The notes beneath the pieces were generated by a model. The model was not told the origin of the DNA. It saw only the letters and a list, made by a program, of their open reading frames with translations, and searched no databases. 64,000 bases of DNA from Casuarina equisetifolia (Eukaryota > Streptophyta > Magnoliopsida > Fagales > Casuarinaceae): the NCBI GenBank assembly GCA_028551475.1, contig CM052360.1, positions 7,676,501 to 7,740,500 on the forward strand, in the 5' to 3' direction. Shown one piece after another: positions 27,149 to 40,102 of the stretch. The translations under genes were made by a program, and so were the position numbers. The first letter of the stretch is position 1. Every line of letters begins with the position of its first letter.

Positions 27149-29096
27149 TCAATACTCATTGCGATAGCCCATAGAATTGCTTTGGGCATGCATGTTGCGA
27201 TGATTAAACACGGTGTCGCCATAATTCCCCAACTTTATCATCGCTACTTCACGTTTTCCACCCTTATCCTGACCTGCCCCAAAAACTCTCGTTGGTTTTC
27301 TCACAGCTCTGCTCGTAGTAGTGTGTGGAATGGATGAATGATACCTATGATGATATTGCTGTTTCTGATGCTGAAGTTCGCTATCCCACCCATTAGAGAA
27401 GACTCGACTTTGCCACAGTTGGTGCATCTTTTCTGCATCCTTGGACATAAAAGCGTAGGTTTTACGTGGAGTGGGGTTCTGGTGTCAATTGAAGGGGGCT
27501 CATCTTCATCAGGAATCTCAAAGCTCTCCTGCATCGGCCAAGCATTTGACTGTTTTTGCTGCTACTGTTGGCTTCGATAGTCATAGTTTGATGGCTGTTT
27601 TCTAAACCCAGGAATTATTCGTCCCATGATTTCCATTACTAATGCCCCCGTGGTAACTAGAAGCTTTCCGATGGATCCAAAGAAGCCTTCTTCTTGCTGC
27701 TCCTGTTCATCTTCCATTGGGATAACGGTGGCCTGACTGACTTTGGAGGCTTCCGATAAGGACTTGGTGGGATGCTCGACTTCATTGCACTTTCATCCTT
27801 CAAATCACAAGCATGAGATAAAAGGTGAATGCATGTTCCATGTTGTCATTGAAACTACTACAATACTTGTCTTGTGCTGTTGTGAAGATAAGGAAGCATT
27901 TTGAATTTCAAGAAAAGGAGCCACTTCCATGTAAAAGTTGTTAATGCATACATGCAATAATGATAAAGGGGGTGTATAGCCAATGCTATTTCATGTAAAA
28001 ACTTCACTTATAAAGAAGGAACCAAAAATAAATATATTCATTTTCCCACATCTTGCCAAATAATGTTGTATTCAAGTAGCATTTCACTAGAAATCATTTC
28101 TGGATCTAACTTTTCAATTCCAAACACAGCCAATGCAAAAGATTACTGGATAAGAGCCTCTTGAATGAGAAGTGAAAATGGCCTTAGATAATTTTCGTGA
28201 TAGTAGTCTAACCCAGCATCAATTGTACACCTTTAGATGAGAACAAATTTATTTTTTAATATGCAGAAGGCAATACAATATAAGTAGGTAGAAAACAAGA
28301 CCCTATACTTACACTTTGAGAAGAAACAATTGTTCCAACTCTTTGTTGCAGCCACACCAGCATGTAACCAAAGAAGCCAGCTCCCACAAGCATTGTAATT
28401 CCTATAATGGTGAAAAGAGTACATAGTGTTCAGTAGAGTCAAAAGATATCACAGGATAAAATTTAGATACACTAGCTTACCAAGACGAAAACCATTTCCA
28501 TATTGATAAGCACAATCATCGAAGTGGAGATGGATCTCCCTGATGGTCTGGTTTCCTCTGTCTATGACAAGTAGGGAGCAACTACTACCGATGTAAACCA
28601 CATCAAAGTCATTAGAAAACTTTGCATCTTCACTTGGTCCGTCAACATGATCCCCTCCACGACCCCATTTTCCTCCTGCAATTGTCGTAACCCCTGCAAA
28701 TAGAAATTCCAAGGACATTAGAACAACTGTAAATATGCTCAAGTACAAAACTAATATCCCTAGTAGATTCTTGGTAATCATTAACTATCACACTAATGAC
28801 GATAAGAGAAAGATAAAATGAATTAGCCATTCTAGGATAAAATCCTATAATGTTCTAGACAAATATTTTCATATTCCAGTTTCTTTTTGGCTGCCATAAT
28901 GGTTGAACAAGACATGTAGCACTTACCAGCATCATTTATCTTTCTGATAGCCATATTCATAGTGTCAGTGACATAAATATTTCCTTTATCATCAGCTGTA
29001 AGCCTCTTTGGCTGGTTCATCCTTGCCTCTCTGGGTTTCCCGTCTACATGTCCAGAAAGACCGTCAGGGACCCTGCAATCAGCTTCGGTCGGGTAT
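27149..29096 (-). pseudogene. NHL-repeat gene B, 5'-truncated and frameshifted (copy 1)
   Basis: Four exons of a different plant NHL subfamily, 5' to 3': 28927-29096 (propeller, EARMNQPKRLTADDKGNIYV), 28481-28693 (GVTTIAGGKWGRGGDHVDGP and DRGNQTIREIHLHFDDC), 28313-28401 (membrane segment, MLVGAGFFGYMLVWLQQRVG) and 27149-27797 (tail with EEGFFGSIGKLLVT, PMQESFEIPDEDEPPSIDTR and a final MGYRNEY). Exons for the signal peptide and first blade are absent. The first visible exon is 170 nt where gene A has 171, a single-base loss after IAGS near 29071. The last exon has two more one-base shifts (near 27726 and near 27475) and an in-frame TAG near 27567. Splice sites are preserved. Intron 3 (27798-28312) and the membrane exon recur as a stray fragment at about 62431-62905. 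Either a pseudogene or, less likely, a gene with consensus errors. Confidence 0.82.
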
Positions 29097-29510
29097 CTAC
29101 AGTATTTTTACAATGGTTTGATCATATCAGAAAAACTGCGTCAGAATGGAGTCCAATACTTAAATGACAGGACAACCATTGTATTGATGTCCTAGACTAA
29201 CACAGCTGTTAAAGAATGAAACAACCCAGATGCCCACTGGCTTCAACAACTGTTCATCATCTCAAGATATCAGAACTATCAAATATGGATAAAGAAGGGT
29301 ACAGATTTATACATTTAAGGTTCAGTGTGACAGTCTAATGTAGGAATTACAAGACAAGAGTATGATTAAAATAGTAAATAAGGCATATTTTAGGCTTTAA
29401 TTTTCTCCAAGTTTATCACAAGATGCAAATTCTCAATAATGAAAAGCAGTATTTCTTCATCATTCCATTAAACAATGAGTTATCATATTCCTCTTTGTAG
29501 CATGTCATAT

Positions 29511-32500
29511 CACGGACCATGACTTCATTTCATTTGCCCGTATGAAGATTTACCTCAACCTCGAAAAATTAAGTCATTTTCCCGTCCTTCGTTAGGAAAA
29601 AATTAGATAAATCTACCAATATATCTTCTTTTCCAAAATTTGTACCAGATAGTATAGTGGATAAATTCTATTTACTTCAGTTGAATAATGTTAATTGTTC
29701 ATAACCTTAAAGGTATCTAAATGAATAGTATCTTGTGTTATGAATCGGTCTACGTGGCATGGTATGGATGATGGTCACATCATCACTTTTGCATTTTGGA
29801 ACTTGATGCGTGTTTGCAAGCAGGTAATCATGGCACAGTAGTCACGAGAGTGCATGGGGAAGTAGCTAGTTGCAGCCACGGGGAAAAGTTGTAGGCGTGA
29901 AGGTGGCGTGCATATCTTTTGTTAATCTTTTGTATTTGCAACAGTAACGTGTAGGAGTTAAGTTAGTTTTTAATGAATGTCAGTCTCTTTCTTAAGGATC
30001 ACGCTAGGTGGCCTTTAAAAGGAATAGATGATGGACTCTGTAGGCATCTTTGAATGTTAATGAAAGTTTGAGGAGTCACTTTACTCCCCAACGTGTCTCT
30101 CGCCTTTGGTGCCTTCACCCTGGGTGTCAAAAAGAAAAGGTACGCCGACCTCTTTCAGGAGGATTCGGTACCCTCTCGTCCAATTACACGTTCTATAGCT
30201 AATAATCCTAACATCTTGCTCAATTGTCACTTTGTTATGAAATCTTTCCTTTTGACAATTGTCTCCATTGTTCTAAATTTTTTTAACCAAATTTTGGTAT
30301 TTTTATGTTCTCGGATAACTTTGAATGGTTTTCATTGAAACTCAAGTTTACAAAGAGGCAATGCAAGACATAATTTCGTAAAATATGAAACATGTATGAG
30401 AAAATAATCTTTCATGTGAAGTTTGTGGGAAAAGGGTGAAATCCATATAAAATAAACTGAACAGTTCTATATAGTTCAATAGTTCAATAGTTCAGATTGA
30501 ACATAATTGGTATTTGTTAAAGTAATTCTTACTTGGGAGAAAAATAAATTAAAAGAACCAAATCTTCACTAAACTTGTGTGCCACCTTTGCAAATGCAAA
30601 CGTCAAATCAGTTCATATGGTTCTAATTTTTTTTATTTTTAATGGCACCTTCTAAAAATCAATGTGAAGTTGCCATACATCACCAAAATGTAGATTTGGT
30701 GAAAAAATTAAATTTTTTACTATAATATAAAAGCTTAATTAATTCTTAACGCCCTAACCACTATGAGTCAAAAAATCACTTGGTAAAAGTGATGCTATAA
30801 TACAGCTTATGTTAAGTTATTATAATAAATGACATGTTAAAATTAATGTAAAACGATTTATATATAAAAAATGTCTCATTCTCTTAAACTAATTTTTGTG
30901 AAAAATTGAACTTTTTAATATTCCTTATCACTTGTATAACAATTTTTTTTTTCTCTTTGATCTTTTCTCCAAATGCAAGCACAAATGAATTTAAAAGAAG
31001 ACGACTGTGGACCGTCCCTTTGAAATTTTAATCCCTATAAGTTTCGATAAGATAAAAATTTCGGAAAACTTCTTCTTTTTCTTGTTAAGTTATGTAAAAC
31101 TCCGTGGAATGATCAAAAACATAAAAGTGAAAGATTCTGGACTACTCTCAATCGTACGGTGCATGAATTGGCTCTCCACGAGGTAGGAATCCGAGACGTT
31201 CCACTTCACCATCTTTCGCAAAAAGGGACAAGGGAGAGGCGAAGCTTTGCTTGTGCTCGAACTAGGACACTCTCAACCTGCGCGATCATGGCCTTTATGC
31301 TTGCACTCTCCCTCATCTTCAATCTCGCTTCAGTTCAAGGTAAGTTATTGCCATAATGTTGTGATCTTTTATCTTCATCGAGGGGACTTTGAATTTCAGA
31401 AGAAGGGGTTAATGCTAGTACCATTTTGCATCTAAAACTAAGCTTGTTTCAGTTTCAGGCAAGGTCGTGCTCCAGGAAGGATACACAGTGAGCACATTGA
31501 TCAACGGCCATAAGCTTAACATAAATCCACAAACGGTCCTCCCTCTTTCAGGTTCATCCGATCTCGTCATCCTAGATTCTGTCAACAACATCTTCTATAC
31601 TGTATCTTTTCCTGCATCCTAAGGTACCGAAATCCCTGTCCTTTTTTTTTTTTCACTTTTTTTCCTTTTTTTCCTTTTTCTTTCTATGTTTGATTGTCAT
31701 CACCTTTTAGTTCCGGTGCTTGTTTGACGGGGTAATTTCAGGGAGTGCAGTGAAACAGCTAGCCGGGGAGCATGGGTTTCACCAGTATTCTATGAAGAGT
31801 TGGGCTCGGCCCACTTCAATAAGCCTTAAAGCTTCACGGTTGATCTAAAAGGGAACGTCTGTGTCGCCGATACTAGGAACAAGGGTGTGATTCGAAAGAT
31901 TAGCACTTTAGGTCCTTACACCGTCTTCTTTTGCATGAATTCAAGTCGTTGTTTTTGGGGAGTGTTTTTACTCTTTAATGATTATTTACAATAATCGTGC
32001 GTGTATTTTTTGTGTGGCTACATAGAGTGTTTGTTATCTTAACTGATAAAAGGAAAACTAGTTTTCATTGTGTGGCCTTAGGTCCATGGCTGAGGAGGTC
32101 TCCAATGAAACCGAAATTGAAAAGGAAATTACCTGCAAATGCACACGGGTGCTTAAATATGTACTGGGGAAATTGGTCGTGGTGCTTTGGAACGGTGATA
32201 AATGTTGTAATTTTTTCTAAGTTGGTGTATCCGCTGTAGGTATTATTGCACGCTTGGGGCATTCAATTTAAACCATTATCTTAAGGGTGTTTTCTGCCAT
32301 TAGTGGGGTACACATACAATGCGTAAAGGCACTTCTCCATCATGTCTGCACAAAGATGTTGCATAGTTCATTTATATTAATGGAATGTCTCTTTATGGAC
32401 ATGTCATAGCTAAAGAACCCTACCTTGTTAATGATCTCATGTTTAGGTGTGACAACAATTGCCAGAGGATACACAACTAAGCCAGGCCATCAGGGTGGAC

Positions 32501-33203
32501 TTGTACAGAATGCATCTTTCTTGAATGATTTTGTGTTATCTTTCATTCTTGAACAATATGCCTTACTAATCTCAGTTCATGGGAATCAATTGGTCTATAA
32601 GCTTAATCTCAAGCTCGAGGATTGTGCCAATGGTTCTACTGATGCTGAGAGTTTGAAACTTATTTCATGTTGTTTGTAAAGCTACAAAAACATGTGCATT
32701 AGTAGTTGATTATACTCATATGGCTTATGATATTTGTTTTTGACTTTTGGGGTTGGAGGTAAGTATTCTTAATATTTACACGTTATTTTACATTTTCACT
32801 TTCAAGAAAATTTGAATGATTGATCATTCTAACTTTCTATGAGGTGTGTTTCTGTTGCGTGTTTGGTTTTCTCTTTATTATACACACACATATAGACACG
32901 TGAGTAAAAGAAAAACTATAGAGGCTATTTTATGAAAAAGAAACATATAAAGGTGCATCTTTGTTCTTTTGCACATTGACGCCCTTCTTTTACCTATATT
33001 AGTACTATTTTTGCATTAGTTCTGAATTATAAAAGAAATGAACTTTCATTTACTTGTTTTTCTAGCACTAGGAGCGATTTCATTGGGACTTTCCCGTTTA
33101 ATTGGCTTTATTGAAGGGTTTGCTATTTGCCCTTATATCACCTCTTGTGCCTTCTACATCTTTAAAATATTTTTATACAACAAACAATTGCTTACATCTT
33201 ATC
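29511..33203 (+). repeat. Older paralogous block (NHL C and upstream), partner of 21703-25728
   Basis: Homology to the gene A block starts abruptly at about 29511, at the shared string CACGGACCA, and stops at about 33203 in intron 5, so exon 6 was never copied or was lost. Its left edge lies about 400 bases 5' of the first surviving exon of gene B. The arrival of this block therefore could be what removed B's first exons. Confidence 0.78.
29736..30213. mobile_element. 478-bp solo LTR with 5-bp target-site duplication (copy 1)
   Basis: The segment starts TGTTATG and ends CCTAACA, with TG...CA ends inside a short inverted repeat (TGTTA/TAACA). It is flanked on both sides by TCTTG (29731-29735 and 30214-30218), a perfect 5-bp target-site duplication. 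It is absent from the homologous DNA upstream of gene A, where the flanks are continuous at about 21930, which marks an empty site. It contains a TATA-like CTTTAAAAGGAATAG near 30015. No internal domain remains, so it is a solo LTR from recombination between two LTRs. Family unknown. Confidence 0.9.
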
Positions 33204-33220
33204 TCTACAAATTTCCATAA
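31288..33220 (+). pseudogene. NHL-repeat gene C, decayed partial copy of gene A (copy 1)
   Basis: Exon equivalents are recognisable: signal peptide 31288-31339 (MAFMLALSLIFNLASVQ), propeller exon 2 from about 31456 (VSGKVVLQEGYTV), exon 3 from about 31741, exon 4 at about 32447-32644 (GVTTIARGYTTKPGHQGG) and exon 5 from about 33066. Exon 2 ends in TAA (31620-31622) where gene A has CAA. Exon 3 has a one-base loss and further stops. Exon 5 has lost part of the membrane segment, and exon 6 is missing. It cannot encode a full NHL protein. Intron 3 is about 770 bases shorter than in gene A. Confidence 0.85.
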
Positions 33221-33998
33221 AAATTAATCTCTCTATTTTTTTTTCAAAGTTTTTTTGTTTTTTTAAAAATATTGCAATGCACGAACCCAACTAATGCATG
33301 CGAGATGTTGAATCTTAAACCTTATGATTAGAATCCTCACTAACTCACCTTTGACCTAGTTGGCTAAACAATATAAGAATTGATCCTACGGGTTTTGCAC
33401 CTGGGAGGTTTAAGATAGCACCACATCGATGGAAAGTGAAAAAAAAAAAATAAACAAAGAAATGAACCTCCATCCCTAATTCCAATGCCAACTAAATGTA
33501 GAACTTCGTTTATAATGATTATTATGAAGAACTTCATTGTCCTCCAAAAATATTTACTCGCAACCAACTATCAAAAAATTTATCCAAGCATGTTGGACGC
33601 AAATAGAAAAAATCCAAAAGACGAAGAACATAGATGGCGGACAGCAATAGTTACAACAGGGAAAGCTGCCAAAGGAACACAAAGAAATATGGTTACATAA
33701 GATGATATAAGGCTCGATACATACTTGGAACAACTAAAGAGAGAACTGCCCAAAGCCCATACACTGAGTATTTTTATGATGCCGAGATAATATGGTAAGT
33801 AGGGGCTTGTGGCACTCGAATCTAAGCCCAATCAATTTGCATTAATGCCTAGTACTCATGCCTAACCGAGGAACAAGAAACATTTATTAGAACTTCCTAA
33901 TCTACACACTGCCCAAACCCAAAATACTAAGACGAAGCTAGTTCATGTATGCCATTCCTATTAAAGTGTTGCAACCAAACTGGAAGCTTAATGACAAT
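33204..33998. other. Non-coding DNA to the end of the left contig
   Basis: AT-rich, with no gene recognised. It is identical to 46159-46953 as far as I compared, and the right copy continues beyond it. Confidence 0.5.
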
Positions 33999-34498
33999 NN
34001 NNNNNNNNNNNNNNNNNNNNNNNNNNNNNNNNNNNNNNNNNNNNNNNNNNNNNNNNNNNNNNNNNNNNNNNNNNNNNNNNNNNNNNNNNNNNNNNNNNNN
34101 NNNNNNNNNNNNNNNNNNNNNNNNNNNNNNNNNNNNNNNNNNNNNNNNNNNNNNNNNNNNNNNNNNNNNNNNNNNNNNNNNNNNNNNNNNNNNNNNNNNN
34201 NNNNNNNNNNNNNNNNNNNNNNNNNNNNNNNNNNNNNNNNNNNNNNNNNNNNNNNNNNNNNNNNNNNNNNNNNNNNNNNNNNNNNNNNNNNNNNNNNNNN
34301 NNNNNNNNNNNNNNNNNNNNNNNNNNNNNNNNNNNNNNNNNNNNNNNNNNNNNNNNNNNNNNNNNNNNNNNNNNNNNNNNNNNNNNNNNNNNNNNNNNNN
34401 NNNNNNNNNNNNNNNNNNNNNNNNNNNNNNNNNNNNNNNNNNNNNNNNNNNNNNNNNNNNNNNNNNNNNNNNNNNNNNNNNNNNNNNNNNNNNNNNNN
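33999..34498. other. Assembly gap of exactly 500 N
   Basis: A round 500-base N run is a scaffolding placeholder and not a measured gap size. Since the right contig start repeats the left contig end, the true gap is probably negative (an overlap). Confidence 0.98.
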
Positions 34499-35944
34499 AG
34501 AGCATTTCTGGCACTACAATTCCATGCGAGTGCTAATTGTGCTACCCAGAGTGAGGATCCAGTTAGGTCACCGAGGATGCTGATTGGACGGAATGAACTA
34601 GAGCGTGTGAGAGGTCCTGTTTTTTGTGTGTACGTGTTAGTTCTCACGGACCAGGACTTCATTTCATTTGCCCGTATGAAGATCTACCTCAACCTCGGGA
34701 AATTAAGTCATTTTTCCGTCCTTCGTTAGGGAAAAAATTAGATAAATCTACCAATATTTCTTCTTCAGCTCCAAAATTCGTACCAGTAGTGAAGTGGGTA
34801 AATTCTATTTACTTCAATGAACAATGTTAACTGTTCGTAACTCTGCACGTATCTAAATGAATATTATTATATTTAATTGTCACTTGCGTTGTTGTCATTT
34901 TGTTGTAAAATCTTTCCTTTTGACCGTTGTCTCCATCTTTCTAATTTTTTTTTAACCAATTTTCTGTATTTTTATGTTCTTTGTTAACTCTAAATAGTTT
35001 TTATTGAAACTCGAATTTACAAAGAGTCAATGTAAGACATAATTTCGTAAAATACAAAACATGCATGAGAAAGTTATTTTTCATGCGAGGGAAACAGGTA
35101 AAATTTATATAAAACAAACTAAGCAATTCTATATAATTTACTTTTAGATTTAGCAAATGTTAAATTACTTGAAGATGAAAGTTTCGATGGTTCAAATTGA
35201 ACATAATTGGCGTATGTTAAAGTAATCCTTACTTGGGAGAAAAATAAATTAGAAGGAACCAAATCTCTAATAATTCACACGGTTCTCATTTTTTATTTGA
35301 ACGGCACTTTCTTAAAATGGGTATGAAATTGTCATTATTATTAAGATGTAGATTTGTAAAGTAATTTATATGTAAAAAATATAATTTTTCTTAAGCCACC
35401 TTTTGTGAAAAGATTATACTTTTCTATTATAATATCAAAATTTAATTGATTCCTAAAATCCTAATGAAAATAAGTAATAAATTTACACAAAAAAATGATA
35501 TTATAGTATAGTTTGAGTTAAATTATTATAGTAAAAACATAAGTTGAATCTTATATTATTAATATGTAAGATTGTGAAGTAATTTACATAAAAAAATATT
35601 GTTATCTTAAGCTAATTATTGGAAAGAATAAAGCTTTTCAATACACTTTATCACTTGTGCAACAAACATTTTTGTTCTTTCCTCCAAACTTATCTCCAAA
35701 CGCAAGCACAAATAAATTTATAAGGAGACGAATGTGGACCGTCGCTTTCAAGTTTTTATAAGACCAATCAAAAACATAAAAAGTGAAAGATTCTTGACTA
35801 CTTTCAATCGTACGGCGTGCATGAGTTAGATCGCCACGTGGCAGGGATCCGAGATGTTCCATTTTACCATCTTTCACCAGAAGGCTCAAGGGAAAGGTGA
35901 CGCTTTTGCTTGTGCCGGAAGTAGAACACTTGACCTGCGCGATC

Positions 35945-36296
35945 ATGGCCTCTATGCTTGCTCTCTTCCTCATCCTCAACCTCGCTTCATTTCACGGTAA
36001 GTTATTGCCGTAATGTTTTGATCTTTCAGCTTTATCGAGGGGACTTTGAATTTCAGAAGAAGGGGTTAATGCTAGTACCATTTTACATCTAAAACTAGGC
36101 TTGTTTCAGTTTCAGCCAAGGTCGTGCTCGAGGAGGGATACACAGTGAGTACATTCATCGACGGCCATAAGCTTAAGATAAATCCACACACGGTCCTCCC
36201 TCTTTCCGGCTCATCCGATCTCGTCATCCTAGATTATGTAAACAGCGTCTTCTACACTGTATCTTTTCACGCATCCCAAGGTTCTGAAATCCCTGT

Positions 36297-36365
<69 letters not shown>

Positions 36366-39257
36366 TCGTGTTTGATTGTCATCACCTTTTAGTTCCAGTG
36401 TTTGTTTGACGGGGTAATTTCAGGGAGTGCGGTGAAACTGCTAGCCGGGAAGCATGGTGTTCACGAGTATTCTGACGGGGAATTGGACTCGGCCCACTTC
36501 AGTAATCCTCGAAGCTTCGCGGTGGATCCAAAAGGGAACGTCTATGTCGCCGATATCAAGAACAATCGTGTGATTCGAAAGATTAGCACTTCAGGTCCCC
36601 ACTCTGTCTCTCTTCACACGAATTCAAATCGTTGTTTCCGGGGGTGTTTTTACTTTTGATGATTATCTACAGTGATCGTGCGTGTATTTTTTGTGTGGCT
36701 ACATAGTGTTCCTTATCCTAACTGATAAAGGAAAACTAGTTTTCATTGTGTGGCCTTAGGTCCATGGCCGAGGAGGCCTTCAAATGAAGCCGAAATTGAA
36801 AAGGAAATTACCTGCAAATGCACACCAGTGCTCAAATATGTACTAGGGAAATTGGTCGAGGCGTTTTGGGGCGGTGATAGACGTTGTTGTAATTTTTTCT
36901 AAGTTGGTGTATGCGTTGTAGGTATTAGTGCACGCTTGGAACATTCAATTTGAGCCATTATCTTAGTGTGTTCTGCCATTGGTGGGGTATACATACAGTG
37001 GGCGTAGAGCACGTTGGTGCGAAGGCACTTCTTCCTGTCGTGGAGTGAAATTAGTAAATCTAGATATATTTCATGTATATTATGAGAATATTCTAAAAAT
37101 TATTTTTCTTTGTATTGATTAATAGTATCTAACTAAGACTTCATGGTATTAGTATAAAAATGAAAGACCATAGGAAAATTCTAAGGGCAAAAAAGAGAGA
37201 GCAAAAAAGAAGGTTACCCCTCATGAGAGTGGCAGCCCGCACCTCACGAGATGGCAACCAAAGAGCGCTACTTTGTGTAGCAGCCATTAGCACCAAGAGA
37301 GAATCAAGTGTATTGTTGTGGGTGCTAAGAACAATTGTGTGAGAGCTGTGAGTGAATCTTGTAATTCGCACTTATATATTCTCTTGAAGAAATCTAAATA
37401 AGAGGAGAAGGGGCCGATAGTTGCACCGGTGATGGGGGATGTAGGACATTATGTTGGTTTGAATCTCCTAAATTTTATGTCTCTTATATGTTTTTAGCTT
37501 GATCTATCTATTTATGTGTTCATGTAATGGGTCATTTCTATAACAAATGTTGCATAGTTCATTTATATCAGTGGAATGTCTCTTTATGGACATGTTGATA
37601 CTTTCTTCTTGATTCCTTCTTCTCATTCTTCTATAATCTGAGCTCAGAGAAGGAAGAGATAAGAGGGCCCTACAGAAAATGTGGTCGGAAATCCATTATA
37701 CAGTCAAACCACAACAACTGAATTGATTATCTTCATGCATAAAGATACTAGATTTTCTATTAGAAAAGATTTTAAAAGCATCACAAACCCTCCTCTTTCT
37801 TTTTTCTTTTCTATTGGAATTTCTGGATTATTATATGATGACTTTAGAACTTTTGTCATAGCTTACGAACCCTGCCTTGTTAACGATCTCATGTGTAGGT
37901 GTGACAACAATTGCTGGAGGATACACAACTAAGCCAGGCCATCAGGATGGACCTGCACAGAATGCATCTTTCTCAGATGATTTTGAGTTATCTTTCATAC
38001 CTGAACAATGTGCCTTACTAATCTCGGATCATGGGAATCAATTGGTCCGTAAGCTTGATCTCAAGCCCGAGGATTGTGCCAATGGTTCTCCCGTTGGTGA
38101 GAGTTTGAAACTTATTTCATGTTATTTGTACAGCTACAGCAATACGTGCCTTAGCAGCTGATATACTCATATGGCCTATGATTCCCCTTCCTTATTTTTT
38201 TGCCCTGGGGTTTTGGCGTAATTATTCCTGACATTAACATGTCATCATTTTACATTTACATTTCCATTTTCAAGAAAATTTGAATGACTGATATTTCTTT
38301 CTTTTTGTGGGGTGTGTTTTTGTTGCGTGTTTGGTTTTCTCTTCATTATACACATATAGACATGTGAGTAAAAGAAAAACTAAAGAGGCTATTTTATCGA
38401 AAGGAAACATACAGAGGTGCATCTTTGTTCTTTTGCACATTGATGCCCTTCTTTTACCTGTATTGGTACTATTTTTGTATTGGTTCTGACTTATAAAGGA
38501 AATGAACTTTCATTTACTTGTTTTTCCAGCAATGGAAGCGATTTCAACATGGGCTCTGGGATTGGGACTTTCCTGTTTAATTGGCTTTATTGTAGGGTTT
38601 GCTGTTTGCCCTTATATCACCTCTCGTGTAAGTGCCTTCTGCATCTTTAAAATATTTTTATACAACAAACAATTGCTTACACCTTTTCTAACTGAACTTT
38701 GTAGACAGCGAGGCTCCAGCCCCCTCCTTCTGAGCAAGACATGGAATCATTGCCTAATCCTTCTGGAGAAACCAGTGCGGATTCTCTGCTTCAACGTCAA
38801 AAGCGCAGTTGATAGCTCCTCGCATTTTGCACTCTTGAGGAGACTCTTTTGGTTGATCCTCTCTCATCTTAGTCTTATGTTTACGATTAACAATGCAAGG
38901 TCTTCGGTCTTGCATAAGGATTCTGTATCTCTAATTGACTCTGATGCCATAAGTAGTAGCAATGTAAAAATGTGTGCAAGTAGTAACAATGTAAAAATGT
39001 GTGCAACATATGAGGAGCAGTTGAAGCCTGTGATGAACTTGGATGGAAGCCTGGATTTGTTAAGTATGACAGACAACATCAACCAAGATCCTGTTAGTGA
39101 GAAGGGAAACTATGTTTTTCCGGACTGCCGTGGAAATATAGATGCTATGATCCAGGCTAACTTAATGGATTTTGCAGCGCCCTCCAAAGAAACAACTCCA
39201 GTGGCGGTGTCTTCTCTAGTCCCCGCTGCAGGTTTGGTTAAGAGGCGAAGCAAGTGA
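35945..39257 (+). CDS. NHL-repeat membrane protein, gene A (copy 2, probably the same locus)
   Basis: Exons: 35945-35996, 36110-36280, 36424-36594, 37899-38096, 38530-38627, 38709-39257. I saw no coding change from copy 1. The differences I found are outside exons (CT-repeat length in intron 2, one transition in intron 3, a few upstream). Signal peptide, propeller, membrane segment, tail, tandem acceptor and 27-bp duplication are all the same. It should be counted as one gene unless the duplication is proved. Confidence 0.85.
36301..36360 (+). repeat. (CT)30 microsatellite in NHL A intron 2 (copy 2)
   Basis: Same tract as at 23359-23406, but six units longer. This is the largest difference between the two copies and the kind expected between two alleles. 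Confidence 0.95.
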
Positions 39258-40102
39258 TCAGAAGGCAAATGGCTTGTGATTTATCCTCTCTCTTTTTATG
39301 AACCTTGTAAAATATTGGTTCTATGACAACTACTGTGGACAACACTTATCTCTCTTTAATTCTATGTGCTCTGTTTTTGTGTGGTTTATCAACTGTAGAA
39401 TGTCCAACTGTTGAGTTAGACCGTGTAATGAAAGTTTAGACATGCTAGTATGGGATTTGGTGATGTATGTTTTTCGGCCAAGAACTCCTAGTTTGGGAAG
39501 GCACGAGTCAGAAAAAGAGCAACACTGTTACAACGGTGAAAGTCCTCTGTGGCTGCTTTCAGAATGTGGAAACAATTTGATGCTTCAAACTTTTGATAAT
39601 TTATACACACACTTAAACTCACACATTTAAATGTTAGATTTGAGACCAAGAGGTCTTAAGTTTGACTAATTTACCATTAAGAGGTGATGAACTACATATT
39701 ATGCATTGGGGCTTTCTGTTTTGCACTTTCTAATGGTAAATTTTAAGAGAACTTTTCTACAGAAAGTAGTACCGTGAAACAAGGGATTGAGTTCAAACAA
39801 TGGCCCTTAATATTTGGGCTACATTAGTAAACTTAAAGAAAGATTTTCTATAAATAGTAGTAACGTGAGGTATCATCACACGGAAGTTCATCCTTGAATT
39901 TGAATATAAGATTACACTAGGGATAAGAGTGCAAACCATGCCCGTAAGTATTTGGGCCAGACTAGTAAATCTCTAGACAACACTCCATATTTCCACAAAA
40001 TATTGAATATTGATACCTACTTATAACCTAAATTTTGAAGGACTAATATTGCATTGGACTTTTCATGAGGTCAAAACTATGAGAACTCTTTCATGTATAT
40101 GA

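Larger units (their letters stand above)
21558..33998 (+). repeat. 12.4-kb near-identical repeat, copy 1 (left of the gap)
   Basis: The segment is the same as 34499-46953 except for about 12 substitutions and 3 indels that I could find by eye (about 0.1%). It ends at the last base before the N run. The second copy continues past the matching base (46953) into new sequence, so this end is a contig end lying inside copy 2. It contains NHL genes A, B and C. Confidence 0.95.

Noticed and set aside
33927..34662. Long open frames of about 200 codons across the gap on both strands
   Set aside because: They are open only because N bases cannot form stop codons.
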